Positions 26,108 through 35,395 of a stretch of 64,000 bases of DNA are shown here, piece by piece. The position numbers and the translations under genes were made by a program. The stretch's first letter is position 1; each line of letters opens with the position of its first letter. This stretch comes from an uncultured Mycoplasmatota bacterium (lineage in GTDB: Bacteria > Bacillota_I > Bacilli_A > RF39 > UBA660): assembly GCA_900549625.1 (NCBI GenBank), contig URPE01000003.1, positions 1 to 64,000 on the forward strand, given 5' to 3'. The notes beneath the pieces are model-generated. The model was given only the letters and a program-made list of their open reading frames with translations. It did no database searches and was not told the DNA's origin.

Positions 26108-26863
26108 TTAATTTGTTTCTAATTTCATTCCTAAATAGATACCATTTTCATCTTGTATTGGACTACACATTCCTGTTCTATTTATTTTTTTCAATTCTGT
26201 CGCACACGCATCAGATACATTCAACATTGTATATCCATCTGAAAAAAGAAAATATTTTACTATTTTCTCTGAAGTATTATTATCATTTTTTGTAGTTTCC
26301 TCTTGCTTAGGAGTTTGAGAATTTTGTTCTTCTTTTTGAGATGGTTTAGATTCTGAATTTTTATTATCATAATCATTCTTAATTGAATTTGATTTATTTT
26401 CTGTTGAACCAGTTTTTGAATTATTAGTATCAACTTGTTCTTCTGTTTCCTTTATAATCACTTTCAATATAGCTTGACTTGTATTTCCAGCCTTATCACT
26501 AACGCTATATATAATGGAATGCTCACCAACAATAGATGTATCTATCATTTCATATTGAACTTCTTCTATTAAATTCCCATCAATCTTATCTTCTACACTT
26601 TCAATATAATCTTTGTAGTTTATATCATCCCCTTTCATTATCTCTATTTCTTTTATTTTTAATTTAATAATTGGAGCATCCTCATCTTTTATTACTACAT
26701 CTTCTTTTGAATTTACCTTTGGTTCAGTAGATGAAGTATTATTAAAATGAAAATATAAAATCACACTAAAAATTAATATAAGAAGAAAAGTTATTCCACC
26801 AATTATAATAAACCTCTTCTTTTTATATTTACGATACTTCAGTAATAATTCTTCATCACTCAT
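26108..26863 (-). CDS. Membrane-anchored protein with an Ig-like (DUF5011-type) domain
   Basis: 251 residues. A short cytoplasmic N-terminus rich in Lys is followed by one membrane segment (about 17-39), an extracellular Ig-like domain (IEIMKGDDINYKDYIESVED ... VSDKAGNTSQAILKVIIKE) and a Ser/Asn/Glu-rich linker. The small C-terminal domain has two cysteines (DACATELKKINRTGMCSPI). It is probably a surface component next to the type IV secretion genes, perhaps part of the mating channel wall. Related to the next gene upstream. Confidence 0.7.
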   Translation of the reverse strand: MSDEELLLKYRKYKKKRFIIIGGITFLLILIFSVILYFHFNNTSSTEPKVNSKEDVVIKDEDAPIIKLKIKEIEIMKGDDINYKDYIESVEDKIDGNLIEEVQYEMIDTSIVGEHSIIYSVSDKAGNTSQAILKVIIKETEEQVDTNNSKTGSTENKSNSIKNDYDNKNSESKPSQKEEQNSQTPKQEETTKNDNNTSEKIVKYFLFSDGYTMLNVSDACATELKKINRTGMCSPIQDENGIYLGMKLETN

Positions 26864-26881
26864 AATAATTTTCTCCCTTCG

Positions 26882-27304
26882 TTAATCTAAATATTTAAAG
26901 TTTGGTTTCTCTTTAATTATCACTTGAAGATCTATTTTTGTTGTATTTAATGCTTTATCACTAACCTCATAACTCACAACAAATTCTCCAATTTTATTTA
27001 CATCTAACTCATTATATTTTACTCTTTCTATTAAATTGCCTTCCAAATTATCTGATGCTTCTTTTATAAAAGATTTATAATTAATTGCATCTTCCTGATA
27101 CATTACCAATTTATCTTGAGTTAATATTAATATCGGAGCAACTTCATCTGATTTAAGCATTTCCTCATATTTTTCTTTTTCAAGTTCTTCTTGTTTTGCT
27201 ATTTCCAATTTTCTTTGAATGACACTTTTGTTTAAAAATATTGGAATTGTAATACAAATAATAATTGTTAAAATCATTAAAAAAATCATTTTACCTTTTT
27301 TCAT
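26882..27304 (-). CDS. Short membrane-anchored Ig-like (DUF5011-type) protein
   Basis: 140 residues: one N-terminal membrane segment (about 6-24), a short coiled linker and one Ig-like domain (MYQEDAINYKSFIKEASDN ... YEVSDKALNTTKIDLQVIIKE) close to that of 26108-26863. It overlaps the CHAP gene stop by 4 bp, so it is probably made together with the wall hydrolase. Confidence 0.65.
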   Translation of the reverse strand: MKKGKMIFLMILTIIICITIPIFLNKSVIQRKLEIAKQEELEKEKYEEMLKSDEVAPILILTQDKLVMYQEDAINYKSFIKEASDNLEGNLIERVKYNELDVNKIGEFVVSYEVSDKALNTTKIDLQVIIKEKPNFKYLD

Positions 27305-29229
27305 TTATTCTCCTTTTCATTATCTAAATATATAAATCCAACCACTGTTAAGCCACTACTTTTATTTGCTCTTCTATAAGCGTCATAAGAACTATAAGTT
27401 TTTGTTCTAACCAATTCTTCAGCATGATTATTAGCATATTCTACTTGACTGCATGAATTATCATTACTACAAGCGTTTCCAACATTGCCTTCACTAATTG
27501 TTATTGATTTACCATCATACGCTTCAACATAAGCTACATGACCAAATTTGCGTCCCATTAATACGACAACAGAATTGGCTGAAGGTTGTGTTCCAGTCTT
27601 ATAACCCATAGTAATAGCAGATGTAAGCCAAGTTTGTGCATTTCCTGTTGGCATCTTTTTACCAGAAGTTTCAAGAGTTCTACCAAAAGCATACCAAGTA
27701 CACTGACCTTTATATCCAGCAATTGTTAATGCATTTTTTGAATTATAATTATCACTTTTTAAATCTGCTGAAATTTCATTTTTACCATATACAGGAGTAT
27801 GAGTTATGAAGTTATTTCCAAGTAACTCAGCAAAGTCATCAGATTGATATAATAAAGATAACATTTCTTTTTGGTCATCTGAAAACGACTTATCAGATCC
27901 ATCTGTTACTTTCTTTTTTTTATTAAAGTCTGCTACTTTTGAATAATTATTATTTAACCACTCTAAATAATCTTCATAAACACCGTTTGTAATTACCAAG
28001 ACTGGGATTGATGAGGAAGATGATTGACCATATTGTAAATCTTGAGATGGCGAATTTAATGATGGTGCAGATGGATTAGGTGTAGTCGAGTTATTATTTT
28101 CTACTTCTTGATACACAACTTCATGTTTTTCAAATAATCCAGCATTTTTAAATGTATCTAGTAATGCTTTCTCATCTGAATCAAAACTTAATTCAGCACC
28201 TGTTGACTGCATAATAGCAAGAGGTATACGCCAATCTATTTGACCATAATCACCATTTACACCAACAACAATTCCATTAGGATTAAGTCTTTTCCAAGTA
28301 TCAACCTGTGTATTGTATTCACTTTGCACAGATGCCATATATGATGAATAATCAGTTATTGACTTATCGCCTGATGAACTACTACCAAATATACAACATG
28401 CACCAATTACAATAATCATTGCTAAACCAATAATTACTGCAAATAAAGAAGAAGATGTGAATAGCGATAATAATAGTTTTAAAATTTTAACTAAAACTGT
28501 TTTTGCAATTTGAGCAAGTTTTTTGCCAATTGTCTGACTAAACTTTCTTTGAATTTTTTTTCCACCTTTTTTGGCGATTTTATAACTTGTAGTTTTTACT
28601 TTACGACCAATTTTATCATTTATATACTCAGTCCCAGTTCCATCACTACTCATCATCTTATTTAATTCTCTGGATACTTTTGTAACATTTTTTCTGGTCT
28701 TTGAAATTTTATTTCCTGTCTTTCCTATAACGGTAAATGTTTTAGATACCTTGCCTTGATTATCATTAAATTTAAAAGTTTTTTGTGTAGCTTTTGAAAC
28801 GGAAGTTTTTAATTTACTGAATCTAGAAATAGACTCAGCCTTGCCTTCTTTTTTATCTCCAGAAGTATTAGCCTCCACATCTTCATTATTGACATTAGTT
28901 TTTATCCTACTAGTTGTTTCATTTTGAGAATTAATCTCATTTGAATTATTGACATTAGTTTTCATTCTACTAGTTGTTTCATCTTGATCATTTATCTTAC
29001 TTGAATCTTCATTTTCTTGTATTCCTTCAGAAGTTTGTAATTGTGAATTGCTTTCTTCTTTTTTTCGATTTTCCTCTTCTTGAAATTTAAGCCTTCGTTC
29101 TTCTTTAACATCAGATATTTTTCTGGCAGATTTATCTACTAAATCAAATGTTTTAGATGATGCAGAAGAAGAAACAATTGATAATCTATCAATCGACTTC
29201 TTCGTATCTCTCTCTGCATTATTATTCAT
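27301..29229 (-). CDS. Type IV secretion CHAP-domain peptidoglycan hydrolase
   Basis: 642 residues. A long charged, repetitive N-terminal region (two near-identical copies of SRMKTNVNN-like units) leads to a basic stretch, a membrane segment (about 254-280) and an extracellular part. It ends in a CHAP amidase/endopeptidase domain: catalytic Cys in GQCTWYAFGR and His in FGHVAYVEAYDG. This is the VirB1/CwlT-like protein that opens peptidoglycan for the mating channel. It follows VirB4 by 1 bp. Confidence 0.85.
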   Translation of the reverse strand: MNNNAERDTKKSIDRLSIVSSSASSKTFDLVDKSARKISDVKEERRLKFQEEENRKKEESNSQLQTSEGIQENEDSSKINDQDETTSRMKTNVNNSNEINSQNETTSRIKTNVNNEDVEANTSGDKKEGKAESISRFSKLKTSVSKATQKTFKFNDNQGKVSKTFTVIGKTGNKISKTRKNVTKVSRELNKMMSSDGTGTEYINDKIGRKVKTTSYKIAKKGGKKIQRKFSQTIGKKLAQIAKTVLVKILKLLLSLFTSSSLFAVIIGLAMIIVIGACCIFGSSSSGDKSITDYSSYMASVQSEYNTQVDTWKRLNPNGIVVGVNGDYGQIDWRIPLAIMQSTGAELSFDSDEKALLDTFKNAGLFEKHEVVYQEVENNNSTTPNPSAPSLNSPSQDLQYGQSSSSSIPVLVITNGVYEDYLEWLNNNYSKVADFNKKKKVTDGSDKSFSDDQKEMLSLLYQSDDFAELLGNNFITHTPVYGKNEISADLKSDNYNSKNALTIAGYKGQCTWYAFGRTLETSGKKMPTGNAQTWLTSAITMGYKTGTQPSANSVVVLMGRKFGHVAYVEAYDGKSITISEGNVGNACSNDNSCSQVEYANNHAEELVRTKTYSSYDAYRRANKSSGLTVVGFIYLDNEKENK

Positions 29230-29230
29230 A

Positions 29231-31666
29231 TTACCTCGCTTGTACTATATTATCAGTATTATTTACTTGATATATTAAATAGTCTTTAGGAACTTTATTA
29301 GTAAATGGAATTACATCAGAACCAAAAACAACTAACCCCTGCCCTGTTGGTGCATCACCTTGAATATACATTGATTCTTCTTGACTAATGTTAAAAATAC
29401 TACATATATCTGGCAGATCTAATGTCTTTTGTTTTAATATTAAAGCAAATTCTGAGTTAGACAAAATATCTCTACCAGCTTCAGATCTTAATAAATGAGC
29501 AATTTGCTGTGATATTACAGTATTTAAAGCATTTAGTTTTCTTCCAGTTTTATAAAAGTTGGCAACATACTGAGCAGAATACGGATTAGAAAGTAAGATA
29601 TGAAATTCATCAATAAATATCCATGTATATTTTCCCATTTCTTTATTTCTAGCTAATCTATTCTGAATATGGTCTAAAACAACTAAATATCCTGTTGTTT
29701 GTAATGACGCAGATAATTTGCTTATATCAAATGACACAAGACGGTTTTGAATATCTATATTTGTTTTTTTAGAAAATAAATCCATTGACCCTTTGACATA
29801 TCTTTCAATAATAAGAGCCAAATCCTTTGCTTCGGCTTCAGGTTGTTGTAAAAGCATATTATAAAAATCTGGCAAAGTTGGAAGTAAACTTTCATCCTCA
29901 AAATTGCTTTTTTCATAATCTTCAAAAATAATTTTAGTGCACCTGTCAATTATAGTTTTCTGACCACCAGTTAGTGCATTAGCACCTACTATACTTTCTA
30001 GGAATGCAATTATATACTCTACCTTACTTTTAACTGGTTCACTCTTGCCATTATCAGTACAACCATAATTTAACGATAAATCAAAAGGATTTATATGTGT
30101 ATTTGAAGTTGTTGATATAAAAATCTTTTGCCCATTAAACACTTTCAATAAATTAGAATATTCATCTTGAGGTTCTATAATACAAACATCATCTGAAGGA
30201 TAACGAATTAATATTTGCTCTATTAATGTTTTTACATTGAAAGATTTACCTGCCCCTGATGTTGCCAAAACACATCCATTTCCATTAATTAGCTGTTTTC
30301 TATCACAAAAAATTGCATTTTTACTAACAAGATTTACACCATAAAATAAAGACTTATCATGATTAAAGTCTTTACTATTAAATGGAACATTAACAGCTGT
30401 TGCTTCACTTGTTAAAGTTCTTTGAAATTGTAATGAATTATGCCCTAAGGGAAGAATGTTCTGTAAACCTTCTAATTGTTGCCATAATAAAGGTTTCATT
30501 TCTACTAACATTTCAGCTGCAACTTCCTGTACCTTTACAGTTTGATCTTCTAATTCTTCAAATGAATTAGCTGAAATACAAACTAAGAAATTGTTTTTAA
30601 ATATCTTTTGATTATTTTTTTGAAGATCATATTGTAATTGTTCTGCATTTGAAATCCTTGTTTCTAATTTTTTATCTTTGACCCATTCATAATCCAAATT
30701 ACTCTTACCTGCTCTTTTGATTTTTTCAAGTCTTTCAGTTTCCATTGCTGATAAACTTTTATCAACCTGTTTAATCATTTTTGCAGAATTAGTTGGACTT
30801 ATATTCAATGTGGTTATTAAATTAATTTCTTCTAATGTAGTTAACCGATTGTAAAATCTTGGAGTTATACTTTTAGGAAGTTTTGATACATATAAAACCC
30901 TTAGAAATTTTTTATCATCAATTTCAATAAAATCTGATTCTCGCATAGAAATCTTTTTAGGTGCAATAACATCAAAAATAGACATATTATTTTCTTTAGC
31001 ATAAGTAATAATATTTTCTATTCCTCTTGTTTCTAAAGATTCTACATTAAAAAAATTGTATAAAAACTTTAGTCTTTCCTTAATACTAACTAATGTTATT
31101 TTAGACTTTAATTCTTTAAATTTTTGCTCAGTTTTGATAAACATGTTTAGAAATAAAGCGTTGGCTTCAAGAAAATTTCTTGCTTTTAGTGATATTACAA
31201 CAAATCTTTTAGTTTGCAAAGTTTCTTCATTAGATCCGAGAGAATTAGTAATTATTGTATTTAATTCTTCAGCTATTTGTAACTGATTTGAATCTTCTAT
31301 ACTATCAGTATCAAATATAAATCTTTCTTTATATTTTTCCGTTTTTATTGGTGTCCCAGCATTGATAACGGAAATATGATTATCTTCTCTAAACGAATGT
31401 AAGTATTCTAACCATTTAAAGAATATATTTTCTGCTTCTTCATCATTAGCTTTAGCAAATGATACATCAGTATATTCTATACAAATTGAATATTCTTCAT
31501 CATTTATTTTAAATATATTTGTTTTTTCATCAACATCTTTAAACATATACGATATTACTTCTTGACTTGTTTTAGGTATAAAAACTCTAGGAATAAAACT
31601 ACGCTTCCTCTTTGTTTGTTGTCGTAGTTTCTTTTGTTTCATTAATTTGTTTTTCCCCCTTTCCAA
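29231..31666 (-). CDS. virB4: VirB4-type conjugation ATPase
   Basis: 811 residues. The C-terminal ATPase domain has a Walker A in LATSGAGKSFNVK and a Walker B in YTWIFIDEFHILL. The N-terminal half is the VirB4/TraE-like domain. It powers assembly and substrate transport of the type IV channel. The gene overlaps the PrgI gene by 68 bp. The ATG at 31642 (MKQKKLRQQ) is an alternative start to the TTG at 31666. Confidence 0.95.
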   Translation of the reverse strand: MERGKNKLMKQKKLRQQTKRKRSFIPRVFIPKTSQEVISYMFKDVDEKTNIFKINDEEYSICIEYTDVSFAKANDEEAENIFFKWLEYLHSFREDNHISVINAGTPIKTEKYKERFIFDTDSIEDSNQLQIAEELNTIITNSLGSNEETLQTKRFVVISLKARNFLEANALFLNMFIKTEQKFKELKSKITLVSIKERLKFLYNFFNVESLETRGIENIITYAKENNMSIFDVIAPKKISMRESDFIEIDDKKFLRVLYVSKLPKSITPRFYNRLTTLEEINLITTLNISPTNSAKMIKQVDKSLSAMETERLEKIKRAGKSNLDYEWVKDKKLETRISNAEQLQYDLQKNNQKIFKNNFLVCISANSFEELEDQTVKVQEVAAEMLVEMKPLLWQQLEGLQNILPLGHNSLQFQRTLTSEATAVNVPFNSKDFNHDKSLFYGVNLVSKNAIFCDRKQLINGNGCVLATSGAGKSFNVKTLIEQILIRYPSDDVCIIEPQDEYSNLLKVFNGQKIFISTTSNTHINPFDLSLNYGCTDNGKSEPVKSKVEYIIAFLESIVGANALTGGQKTIIDRCTKIIFEDYEKSNFEDESLLPTLPDFYNMLLQQPEAEAKDLALIIERYVKGSMDLFSKKTNIDIQNRLVSFDISKLSASLQTTGYLVVLDHIQNRLARNKEMGKYTWIFIDEFHILLSNPYSAQYVANFYKTGRKLNALNTVISQQIAHLLRSEAGRDILSNSEFALILKQKTLDLPDICSIFNISQEESMYIQGDAPTGQGLVVFGSDVIPFTNKVPKDYLIYQVNNTDNIVQAR

Positions 31667-32219
31667 CTACCTGTTTTGCAAGTTTAAGCAATACTTGTGC
31701 CTCTTCTTGACTTAATGAAAAATTACTTTGGGTATTTTCTAAATTATTAATTCCAAATTTTTTCTTAGCACGAGCAATTTCTCTTTGCTTTTTTCGCTCT
31801 TTTTGTAATTCTTTTTGCTTTTGCTTTTCTAGTTTCTGAATATTTTTTTGTTCTTTTTTACTTACATTATTAGCTACTGTTTTTTTATTCTTACCATACT
31901 TTTCTTGAATAATTTCCTCTTCTGTTTTGTAAAGAATAGGTTTTGCAAAGTTAATGTAATTTCTTTTCCAATAAAACATTATTCTTTCAGCGTTAAGTCC
32001 TTGAATCGGAATAAATCCAACAAAACCAATAGGAATTGCAATCAATATAACAATCCATCCTGCCGTATTGCTTCCTATTTTTGGAGATAAAAAAAGATAT
32101 AAAGGTACAGTAGTTATAAGAATAAGAATGCCAAATATCCATTGTCTTAATGTAAAATTATAAAATTTTTCTTTATAATCTTTTATTTCATCATGAATTC
32201 TAGGTTCTATTCTATCCAT
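31599..32219 (-). CDS. prgI: PrgI-family type IV secretion membrane protein
   Basis: 206 residues. Two close membrane segments (about 30-75) around PLYLFLSPKIGSNTAGWIV are typical of PrgI/TcpE-like proteins. The long C-terminal lysine-rich coiled coil is longer than in many PrgI proteins. It sits between VirB6 and VirB4, as in other Gram-positive type IV systems. Confidence 0.8.
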   Translation of the reverse strand: MDRIEPRIHDEIKDYKEKFYNFTLRQWIFGILILITTVPLYLFLSPKIGSNTAGWIVILIAIPIGFVGFIPIQGLNAERIMFYWKRNYINFAKPILYKTEEEIIQEKYGKNKKTVANNVSKKEQKNIQKLEKQKQKELQKERKKQREIARAKKKFGINNLENTQSNFSLSQEEAQVLLKLAKQVVGKGEKQINETKETTTTNKEEA

Positions 32220-32220
32220 C

Positions 32221-33039
32221 TTATCCTCCTGTCCACTTTTCAGCCATATTGCTTGTCATTGAAATCATAGCCATCAAAAAGCCATTTAAGAACATAATAG
32301 CAATCATTGAACTTATTGAACTTGCATCAGATAAAGTTGATAGTGAAAGCGAATAAATTGCTGTTGCAACAACTATCATTGATGCCTCAATTCCTAAAGC
32401 AATAGTTGACATTATAAATCGTTTACAAACATTTTGTCCGTCTTCCCAAGTACCAATTGCTATTGGTATCGGAGAAAAAGCAAAACTTAATATTAATTTA
32501 CCTATTCGTAAAAACACTTGAACAAGAACACCGATCATTGTTCCCATAAATGGAATATATAAAATTAAAATGATAATTCCCATAAAACTACGGTCAATTA
32601 TTCCTCCAGCATTTCGTACTAAATCTCCCATTTGAGTTGATAAATTAGGTAATGTACCTGTTGAGGATATTGTAGCAGTAACTTTTGTTAATATATCATT
32701 TGTTATAGTCATAATAGATGATAACAATTCAAATGAATTTTCAATCAACATTTTAAAAATAAGGAAGCGAATACATGTAAAAACGATTCGCTCCCAACTC
32801 ATTCTCTCATAATCCATTACTTTTTTTGTTATATCTATCAAGAAAAACAAAGTTAATAAACTCAGTCCAATTGGTACAATAATTGTATGTATCTTTGTTG
32901 CTAGAGTCCATATTGTCGTTTTACTTATAGTATTCCAATTACAAAGACTACGAACAGTTCCTACAAAATCACTTATATCTATTTTAAACCCTAATATTTT
33001 GAAGGATATTTTAAATAGATTTTCAATTAATTTAGCCAT
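32221..33039 (-). CDS. VirB6/TrbL-like polytopic membrane protein
   Basis: 272 residues, about six membrane segments. The order between the VirB2-like and PrgI genes and the loop PIAIGTWEDGQNVCKRFIMS fit the VirB6/TrbL family, which forms part of the channel in the membrane. Confidence 0.8.
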   Translation of the reverse strand: MAKLIENLFKISFKILGFKIDISDFVGTVRSLCNWNTISKTTIWTLATKIHTIIVPIGLSLLTLFFLIDITKKVMDYERMSWERIVFTCIRFLIFKMLIENSFELLSSIMTITNDILTKVTATISSTGTLPNLSTQMGDLVRNAGGIIDRSFMGIIILILYIPFMGTMIGVLVQVFLRIGKLILSFAFSPIPIAIGTWEDGQNVCKRFIMSTIALGIEASMIVVATAIYSLSLSTLSDASSISSMIAIMFLNGFLMAMISMTSNMAEKWTGG

Positions 33040-33063
33040 TCGTATCCTCCCTTATTTTAAATC

Positions 33064-33390
33064 TTATAGACCAAATAATCCTTTTGATTGACTAATAGCT
33101 ATTACCATAAATCCTGCCATCATAGTCATTAATCCTCTGGACTTTCCTTCTGCATCATCCCTTTGCCATCCTAATGCAAACATTACTGCACCAATTAAAG
33201 CAACTACACCACCAATTTTTAGTAACCAATCACAAACAAAACTAATAAAACCATCTATACTACTTGTGTTACTACCAGCAGCATATACACTACTGGTACT
33301 TAAGATCAAACTACAAACTATTACATTTAAACTACTAACTGTTTTCTTTACTGCTTTTTTTACTTTTAATAAGATATTATTATTTTTCAT
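33064..33390 (-). CDS. VirB2/TrbC-like pilin-type membrane protein
   Basis: 108 residues. A signal-like N-terminal segment ending in SSVYAAG is followed by two hydrophobic segments and ends in a glycine-rich GLMTMMAGFMVIAIS region. This matches the small VirB2/Maff2-like proteins next to VirB6 in clostridial elements. A repeated hairpin (33414-33429) precedes its AAAGGAGA ribosome binding site and may raise or control its expression separately. Confidence 0.8.
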   Translation of the reverse strand: MKNNNILLKVKKAVKKTVSSLNVIVCSLILSTSSVYAAGSNTSSIDGFISFVCDWLLKIGGVVALIGAVMFALGWQRDDAEGKSRGLMTMMAGFMVIAISQSKGLFGL

Positions 33391-33413
33391 TGTTTTCTCC
33401 TTTTCTTTATTAT

Positions 33414-33429
33414 GTCTACAATAGTAGAC
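33414..33429 (-). repeat. Intercistronic hairpin repeat, copy 3 of 3
   Basis: On the minus strand GTCTAC-TATT-GTAGAC, identical to copy 2, between the coupling-protein gene and the VirB2-like gene, just before the latter's ribosome binding site. Confidence 0.65.
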
Positions 33430-33451
33430 AATTAAATTAAAAAAAATAAAA

Positions 33452-35395
33452 CTACAAATTTTCTAAAAGTTCATCAGTCAGACTTTTAGTAGATAAAATC
33501 ACATCCCCTGAATTAATAGTTTGTTCTTCATCTGCTGTCAATTTTCTTGCTCTAAATTCGGGTTTCACTTTTGCAAAACCTAAACCTAGTTCGTTTAGTA
33601 ATTGTTGCTTCTTTCTTATTTCTTTGGTCTTCCTCCTTTCTACTTCATGCTCATATTTATTTTGAATCGTGTTCTTTTCATCCCACGCCTCAAACAATTC
33701 TGAATATCTAGGATGTTTTGTTAAATCGAACATCTTAGAGTAAAACGGACGCAATCCAGACACTAATAAAATGCAATATCCTTTTTCCATTCTTGCTATC
33801 TCATCTATAAAAGCTAATTCTCTCCCAACAATATCCCAATTGGTAGAAGATGAACCCTGTTTAGAATAAGTTCGTCCTGATGATTTTTTATACCAAGATT
33901 TTTTCCCTAACATAGATGACATATAATCTAAAGTTTCTTTACTTCGTGAACCCATAAATAAAATATAATCGCAACAATCCAATGCTGTTTCCCAATTGTC
34001 TTTGTATACTTTTTTTAACTGTGATAATGATTGAAGACAAGTCGTTAAACCACAATTTAATCCACGAATATAAGCTAAATTTTCTAAATAGCGAGGAATA
34101 ACACCAAGTTGACTCCACTCATCACAATATATTTGACAAGGCGAAGCAAGAGAACCATTGTTATGACTGGCATTATAATCAATAATAGAAAATATCTGAG
34201 TATACATAATACTTGCTATAAAATTAAATGTAGAATCATTTGGACTATTAATAATAAAATAGGCAATTTTGCCTTCATCACCTTTAGCTCCTATCCTACT
34301 TAATTCCATAGTATCATTAACTGTTATTTCTTCAAGTTCTGCTATATTAAATGGAGATAACCTTGCAGATGCTGTAATGATGATTGTACTCATCATTTTA
34401 GTGGAAGAAGCTGACACTTTAAAATGTTTCCATTGCTTTATTCCAATGTTATCTGGATCTTTTGTTTCCCATACTTTAAACATATTACCTAAAGTAGAAT
34501 TGCCCTCTTTATCAGGTTCTGCCAATCTAATAAGTTCTAAGACAGTTTTAAAATTTCTATCTTTTTCATCATAATTAAAAATGACATAATAAATAATTGA
34601 TTGAAGGAACATTGATTCACATCTCTCCCAAAATGGATCTCCAGTATTACTCTCTATTGTTTCGGATTTAGTATTTAACATTAATGTATTAATAAGAGTC
34701 ATTACATCATCTTCTGCAATCCATTCTTCACCTTCAGAATCTTCAGAAACATGCCTGTTTATTTTCTTTATATACATTAATGGATTAAAATGATCAGACT
34801 TCCATTTTTCAACTAAATTTAAAACTTTAATATCATATCCTTTATTAATCAAAGACATTCCACAATCTCTAAGTAATTCTCCCTTTGGATCTGTAAGAAT
34901 AATTGTTTCACCATTAGCATTCAAAATGTTTGGCTTAAAATAATATCTTGATTTTCCAGTACCAGGTCTTCCTAACAAAATAACATTACGATTTCGTTTA
35001 GATATTTTCATATTTTTTGAAAACATCTCTGTAGATGTAAATATTTGATTATTCACAAATTCTTTATCACGAAATTCTAAAGTATTTTTAGGTTCTTCCC
35101 ACTCCGAGCTACCGTAAGTATTTTCCTGTATATTTTTTTTATTTTGAGTTAAATAAGTATAAATAACCATTGCTGTAAATAAACCTGTAAACAATGATGT
35201 TGATAATGTTTTTGCATTCAAAACTACTGGTGTTGTTATTATATGAAGTTTATCTAAGGCTTCTGTTAAATATTCAAATTTAAAACTACCATTAATTTCT
35301 GCAAGACTACTTACTCTAAGAGCATAATAAGAGGCAATGAAAACAACAATAAGAATAATCCATTTACTACTTTTACGAACTCTTTTAACGAGCAA
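33452..35395 (-). CDS. VirD4/TraG-type coupling protein
   Basis: 647 residues. Two N-terminal membrane segments, Walker A in LLGRPGTGKSRYYF and Walker B in QIYCDEWSQLG. It brings the relaxase-DNA complex, and any protein substrates, to the channel. The 11-bp overlap with the PcfB-like gene upstream matches the PcfB-PcfC pairing of Gram-positive elements. If the shared C-terminal tail is a transport signal, this protein or its partner is the likely receptor. Confidence 0.95.
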   Translation of the reverse strand: MLVKRVRKSSKWIILIVVFIASYYALRVSSLAEINGSFKFEYLTEALDKLHIITTPVVLNAKTLSTSLFTGLFTAMVIYTYLTQNKKNIQENTYGSSEWEEPKNTLEFRDKEFVNNQIFTSTEMFSKNMKISKRNRNVILLGRPGTGKSRYYFKPNILNANGETIILTDPKGELLRDCGMSLINKGYDIKVLNLVEKWKSDHFNPLMYIKKINRHVSEDSEGEEWIAEDDVMTLINTLMLNTKSETIESNTGDPFWERCESMFLQSIIYYVIFNYDEKDRNFKTVLELIRLAEPDKEGNSTLGNMFKVWETKDPDNIGIKQWKHFKVSASSTKMMSTIIITASARLSPFNIAELEEITVNDTMELSRIGAKGDEGKIAYFIINSPNDSTFNFIASIMYTQIFSIIDYNASHNNGSLASPCQIYCDEWSQLGVIPRYLENLAYIRGLNCGLTTCLQSLSQLKKVYKDNWETALDCCDYILFMGSRSKETLDYMSSMLGKKSWYKKSSGRTYSKQGSSSTNWDIVGRELAFIDEIARMEKGYCILLVSGLRPFYSKMFDLTKHPRYSELFEAWDEKNTIQNKYEHEVERRKTKEIRKKQQLLNELGLGFAKVKPEFRARKLTADEEQTINSGDVILSTKSLTDELLENL

